This document shows positions 60,401 to 64,000 of a stretch of 64,000 nucleotides of DNA, piece by piece. Numbering within the stretch: position 1 is the stretch's first letter; each line of letters begins with the position of its first letter. The DNA comes from Monarcha castaneiventris obscurior (lineage: Eukaryota; Chordata; Aves; Passeriformes; Monarchidae), in contig JAMPIT010000379.1 of the NCBI GenBank assembly GCA_026261815.1, forward strand, positions 5,406,001 through 5,470,000, written 5' to 3'. The notes beneath the pieces were generated by a model. It worked only from the letters and a program-made list of their open reading frames with translations. It ran no database searches and was not told the origin of the DNA. Made by a program: the position numbers and the translations under genes.

Positions 60401-61980
60401 ATCCACCAACCTGAAGCACTAGTTTAATAAAGATATTGGATATAAGGATGATACTTCTCTGAAGGCAGCCTTTACTCAGTGGACACACACCCATGCTGGC
60501 AGAAAATGGCCTTACCCTAACAGCAGTATTTAGGCTGAGGCAATCAGGCCTTTGCTACAGAAGATGTGGATAAGAGAAAGAAATAACCCTGAGGTTATTG
60601 CTGGGCGCCTGAGCAAGATATTCTCCCTTGTGCTTCTCCTGCCTTAACAAGTACAAAGCAGACACAGAGTAGGTGGGTCTGAGACCTGGATTCAAGAGGA
60701 CAAATTCAGTTGCAATCCTTGGATGTAGATTTGCACACAGTAAAGTGGATGGAAATTTCCGGTCTCTCCTTCACAGGCCGGGTCTGAATTTCAGTACCAT
60801 CTTAGAGGAGGAAGTTAAAACTATACTTGCATCTGTGATTGCTCCAAAGAAGAGATTAATAAACCCACTACTTAGACGTGGAAACAGCTCTTGAATAAAA
60901 ACTCTCATCAGTCTGCTGGAATTTGGCATAGACAAACCACTTGAGGACACAATTATTGTTAAGTATTTGTATGAGACTTTAGAGAAGGACATCAATTGCT
61001 CCTACAATTGAAGAAGACCTAAATATTCCAGATGAGGCACCCAGAAGAAGATGTTGTGTGTAGAAGACGTATTGTAGAAGACATACTTGAAGAACTATCA
61101 AAGTAGGCTGAGAATGGAGCAGGAACAAGGGGAGACTAGTCATGGGCCTTGAAGGTTGTATGGTGACCCCAGATTTTCTACTTCTCCCTCAAGAGAAGGA
61201 GCAATTGAGGGACAAGAAAGAGGAGTCAGAGGATATAACAATGAATTCAATTTCTTACCTCCTCATCCTCTAGCTTCTTGTCCTTACCTGGATTTAGCAA
61301 AAGAGCTTGAAAAGTGGTGAGGCCACTCAGCTGAGAAGGATTCCTTGCTGGCAAACAGCCTCTTGGACAAACTGAGGCACACTGCCCTGCACAACAGGAC
61401 AAAGGAAACTTGGACACCTAGGCATAGCTGCCACTCTTGTCTGTGAAAGATGTATGCCAGAGATTTCTTTGGGTGAGGCCCAGGCAGTGACCTGGCACAA
61501 GGTACCTGCTTCATCCCCTCCTGGCATGCAGGAGACTGGAGAGGGTACAGATATATGAAAGTGAAAGAGAGGAAAAAGGCTCTTGGCTCTGGACAGGCTT
61601 TTGAATTCCTGGTGAGACAAAAGCTGAGGCAAGCCCACATCCAGGGCAGAGACGAGCTGTAGGCTTTCAGGGCCACAGGGAGATGATGTTAGGAACAAAT
61701 GCACCTCCCAAGTGATGGGCAACAACTGGTAAGGATTTGCACCAATATTCTCATATCCAAGAATAGGGGCCTCTAAAAAGACATCCAATAGTTTTTTAAG
61801 AACAAATGTAGAGTGACAAAATGGTGTTCCCTCCAGCCACCTTTAAATTATATATGCTACTGACTGAATCCTACTGGATTTACTCAGTAATTTTGAGAAA
61901 CGATGTTTGAGGGCCTGCATGAATTGGACTGCAAGGCCCTTTTCCCTGTTTAAAGATCATAATAGTTACAGCTTTAAAGT
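57416..61980. other. Gene-poor stretch upstream of the NOL4 3' end (on its strand, downstream)
   Basis: No established gene is recognised. Coding-like remnants on either strand occur at 59860-60005 (-), 60673-61011 (+) and 61284-61788 (-). A 15-bp local duplication (tagaagac...tagaagac) lies near 61060. Confidence 0.55.
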
Positions 61981-61999
61981 TATTTGATTTAAATGTTAT

Positions 62000-63786
62000 A
62001 GTGTTTCACAATCATGTATTTAAACACAGAAATCTGTTTATTTACCCAAACAAAACAGAGGAAATGATTCCAGCCCTCAGGTTTTGAATTCTCATTTAAA
62101 TATGTGAACATAAATATGTGAACATCAGTCCACAACTTAGAGATGTTTGTGTATCTATGTACCTCCAAAATACTCATATTTCATAGGCTTTTTCACATTA
62201 ATATTCACCAACAGTATCACAAAAGTTCTTTTTCTTTTACATAACTGTAAGCAACAGTAATTCTAGAAACACTAGAGAAAAAAAAAGCATAGCAATGTCC
62301 ACAGTTACAAGAAAAAGTGCACATTACTTGATCACAATCACAGTCATTACTTGGAAAACTATATGTAACAAGTAGATATAAAATATCACTGATGCCTTAA
62401 ACTCATTGTCAAAAACGGAATTACATAAAATTTTGTACATGAAATAAGGCAAATTTAGGAATGCACAAGAAACTTGTTATTCAACAAAAGCTAAACAACA
62501 GAACAGATAGTACAATAAGCATAAACTAAAGTACTTTTTTTCTATATACTTAAAAAGAAGCCTGCCATAGTGCACAAAGAAAACACCATTAATGTGTAAT
62601 CAATATTATAAAATAAGAAATAGAGGGGATGGGAAGAGTGGGGAAGGGGAGAGAAGAGTTTTATTATAGTTGCAGCTGCATCCACTTACAGTTTTGTACA
62701 GGTTTTATCTAGGCCTGGGAATTATACAAATTATACCAGAAGTGTCAATGACCTTCCTCGGTAAGAATTTTGTTTAAATTAAGGAAAAAAAATAAATACA
62801 CACAAGAGTGCAAATTTTCAGATTGTCACTTGCAACCTCTTAACATTCATCATCTATATCCAATCACAACTAGAGGGACTTGTATAAGACAGCAGCAGTG
62901 ATCATGGAGTCAGATGAGCTCACCGTAAGAAATCAATTCATCTTTTTTTTTTCTCAACGATATGTCTTTTTTAAAAAACGCTCAACTCTTTATTAATTGC
63001 TAATAAAGCTGCAATATATTACAGAATGGAGTTGAGAATGGCATGAATGCAGGAAATGCATACTTCCTTTGGAAGGTATTCCATAGATGACAATTTACAG
63101 TACACAGGGGAGGAATTATCCAGCATCAAGAGTTACTCGTTGTAGAAAGAATATGAAGTTGGGGAGAAGGGCACAGCCAGGGGTTCAAGAGAGGAAGGGG
63201 GGACTTAAAATAGCTCCTCAAAACATTTCCAGGACCAGTGAAAAAGTTTACCAAAGTAAAAATGAAAAATCTTGAATGAAAACAAAAATCTTTTGTTTTG
63301 TTTTTTATAAAAATTACATTTTTTTAAAATACAAGATCCTTTTAATTGCAATTGTGCCCTGTAGCAACAGGACATTTGGCAATGTTTTGCCATATACTGC
63401 AGCTTTAAGTCCAATGAGTCAGTATCACATTCCACTAATATTGCACTTGGATCTTGAACCACTTGTTTTAGAAAACCATCACAGCATCTTCTGTTTCCTC
63501 CACTTGTTAGAATGAGTTAATTTCTAGCCACTTTTTCGATATTTATGCTGACACACTAAAACAAAAGCAATAGGCTGGACACAGTAAAGTACCTCGGAAA
63601 TACCAGAGGTCGAAGTTCACTTGAAGCACCTTAACACATCACTTTATGGATCAAGAACAGTGTGGCATTATGGTAATTAACTCTCCTAAAAGACTGTGCA
63701 GTAACTGAAGTGTGTGCTCTGGGAAATCAAAATGTCATTAGTGGAAATTCTGAGATAAGACCAGGCCGGTGTGAAGGTCACATGAC
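62000..63786 (-). other. NOL4: NOL4 3' untranslated region (end approximate)
   Basis: AT-rich sequence directly downstream of the NOL4 stop on the minus strand, without recognisable transposon insertions. Minus-strand AATAAA hexamers (TTTATT on +) occur at 62989-62994, 62660-62665 and 62037-62042. The last would give a 3' UTR of about 1.75 kb, in line with the roughly 2 kb expected in mammals. The true end needs transcript data. Confidence 0.45.
62037..62042 (-). terminator. NOL4: Candidate NOL4 polyadenylation signal
   Basis: TTTATT on the + strand is AATAAA on the gene strand, about 1.75 kb after the stop codon. Alternatives at 62660 and 62989 would give shorter UTRs. Confidence 0.3.
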
Positions 63787-63980
63787 TCAGTTCTGCTGCA
63801 AAATAAGGTTTTCCAGTTCATCTGCAGAGCGCAATAAAAACGCGGCTGATTCTCGGTACCCTGCCACGAGCTGCCTCACTGCGTTTATTTCAGTCGGACT
63901 CAGCTGGGGTCTAGAGCTGGAAGTACTGGAGGATCCAGAGCTGGTTGCTAACTGCCTCTTCATACTGAGATCTGTTGGAC
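63787..63980 (-). CDS. NOL4: NOL4 last coding exon (C-terminal end)
   Basis: The minus-strand acceptor tttccctttgctgtctgcag ends at 63981. The exon starts at 63980 with GT, which completes a codon begun in the preceding exon beyond the window. It encodes 63 full residues to TGA at 63789-63787. The product has a Ser-rich stretch, then [20 protein letters not shown] and the end [11 protein letters not shown], a helical segment that I recognise as the conserved C terminus shared by NOL4 and NOL4L. NOL4 is a nuclear/nucleolar protein expressed mainly in brain and testis with no settled biochemical role. The NOL4 rather than NOL4L call rests on the convergent ASXL3 neighbour: NOL4L sits beside ASXL1. 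Confidence 0.85.
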
Positions 63981-64000
63981 CTGCAGACAGCAAAGGGAAA

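Overview
The window looks like nuclear DNA from a bird. The coding parts split into exons with GT/AG junctions and pyrimidine tracts. The interspersed repeats are mostly avian-type CR1 LINE fragments in both orientations, plus one LTR-like piece that resembles bird endogenous retrovirus LTRs. No bacterial, plasmid or CRISPR features are visible. The order of bird cannot be fixed from sequence reading alone.

Left part (1 to about 16.8 kb): the 3' end of ASXL3 on the + strand. Bases 1-3831 are intron. Bases 3832-5773 are the large penultimate coding exon, 5774-8140 is an intron, and 8141-11827 is the terminal coding exon, ending in the ASXL-type C-terminal PHD finger. A long 3' UTR follows, to about 16.8-17.0 kb. 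Together the two exons encode about 1,875 residues. Two very large terminal coding exons, and the neighbour at the far end of the window, point to ASXL3 rather than ASXL1 or ASXL2.

Middle part (about 17 to 62 kb): a gene-poor interval. It holds CR1 fragments at about 18.5, 20.0, 21.25-23.05, 33.37-35.12 (with a nested opposite-strand copy), 45.3 and 56.7-57.4 kb, an LTR-like piece at 55.4 kb, several microsatellites, and AT-rich stretches that could be regulatory. Several minus-strand open stretches are flanked by splice-like signals, and some have matching phases. They are reported as a low-confidence candidate for an unannotated spliced transcript.

Right part (about 62 to 64 kb): the last coding exon and 3' UTR of NOL4 on the minus strand. 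ASXL3 and NOL4 are therefore convergent, as in the human 18q12 arrangement. ASXL3 is a scaffold of the BAP1 Polycomb deubiquitinase. NOL4 is a neural nuclear/nucleolar protein of poorly known function. No biochemical link between them is implied; they are conserved neighbours. No clear new biological system is evident. The most interesting items are a 12-residue coding repeat in ASXL3, the exon-like minus-strand series, and a triple octamer cluster at 46.2 kb.
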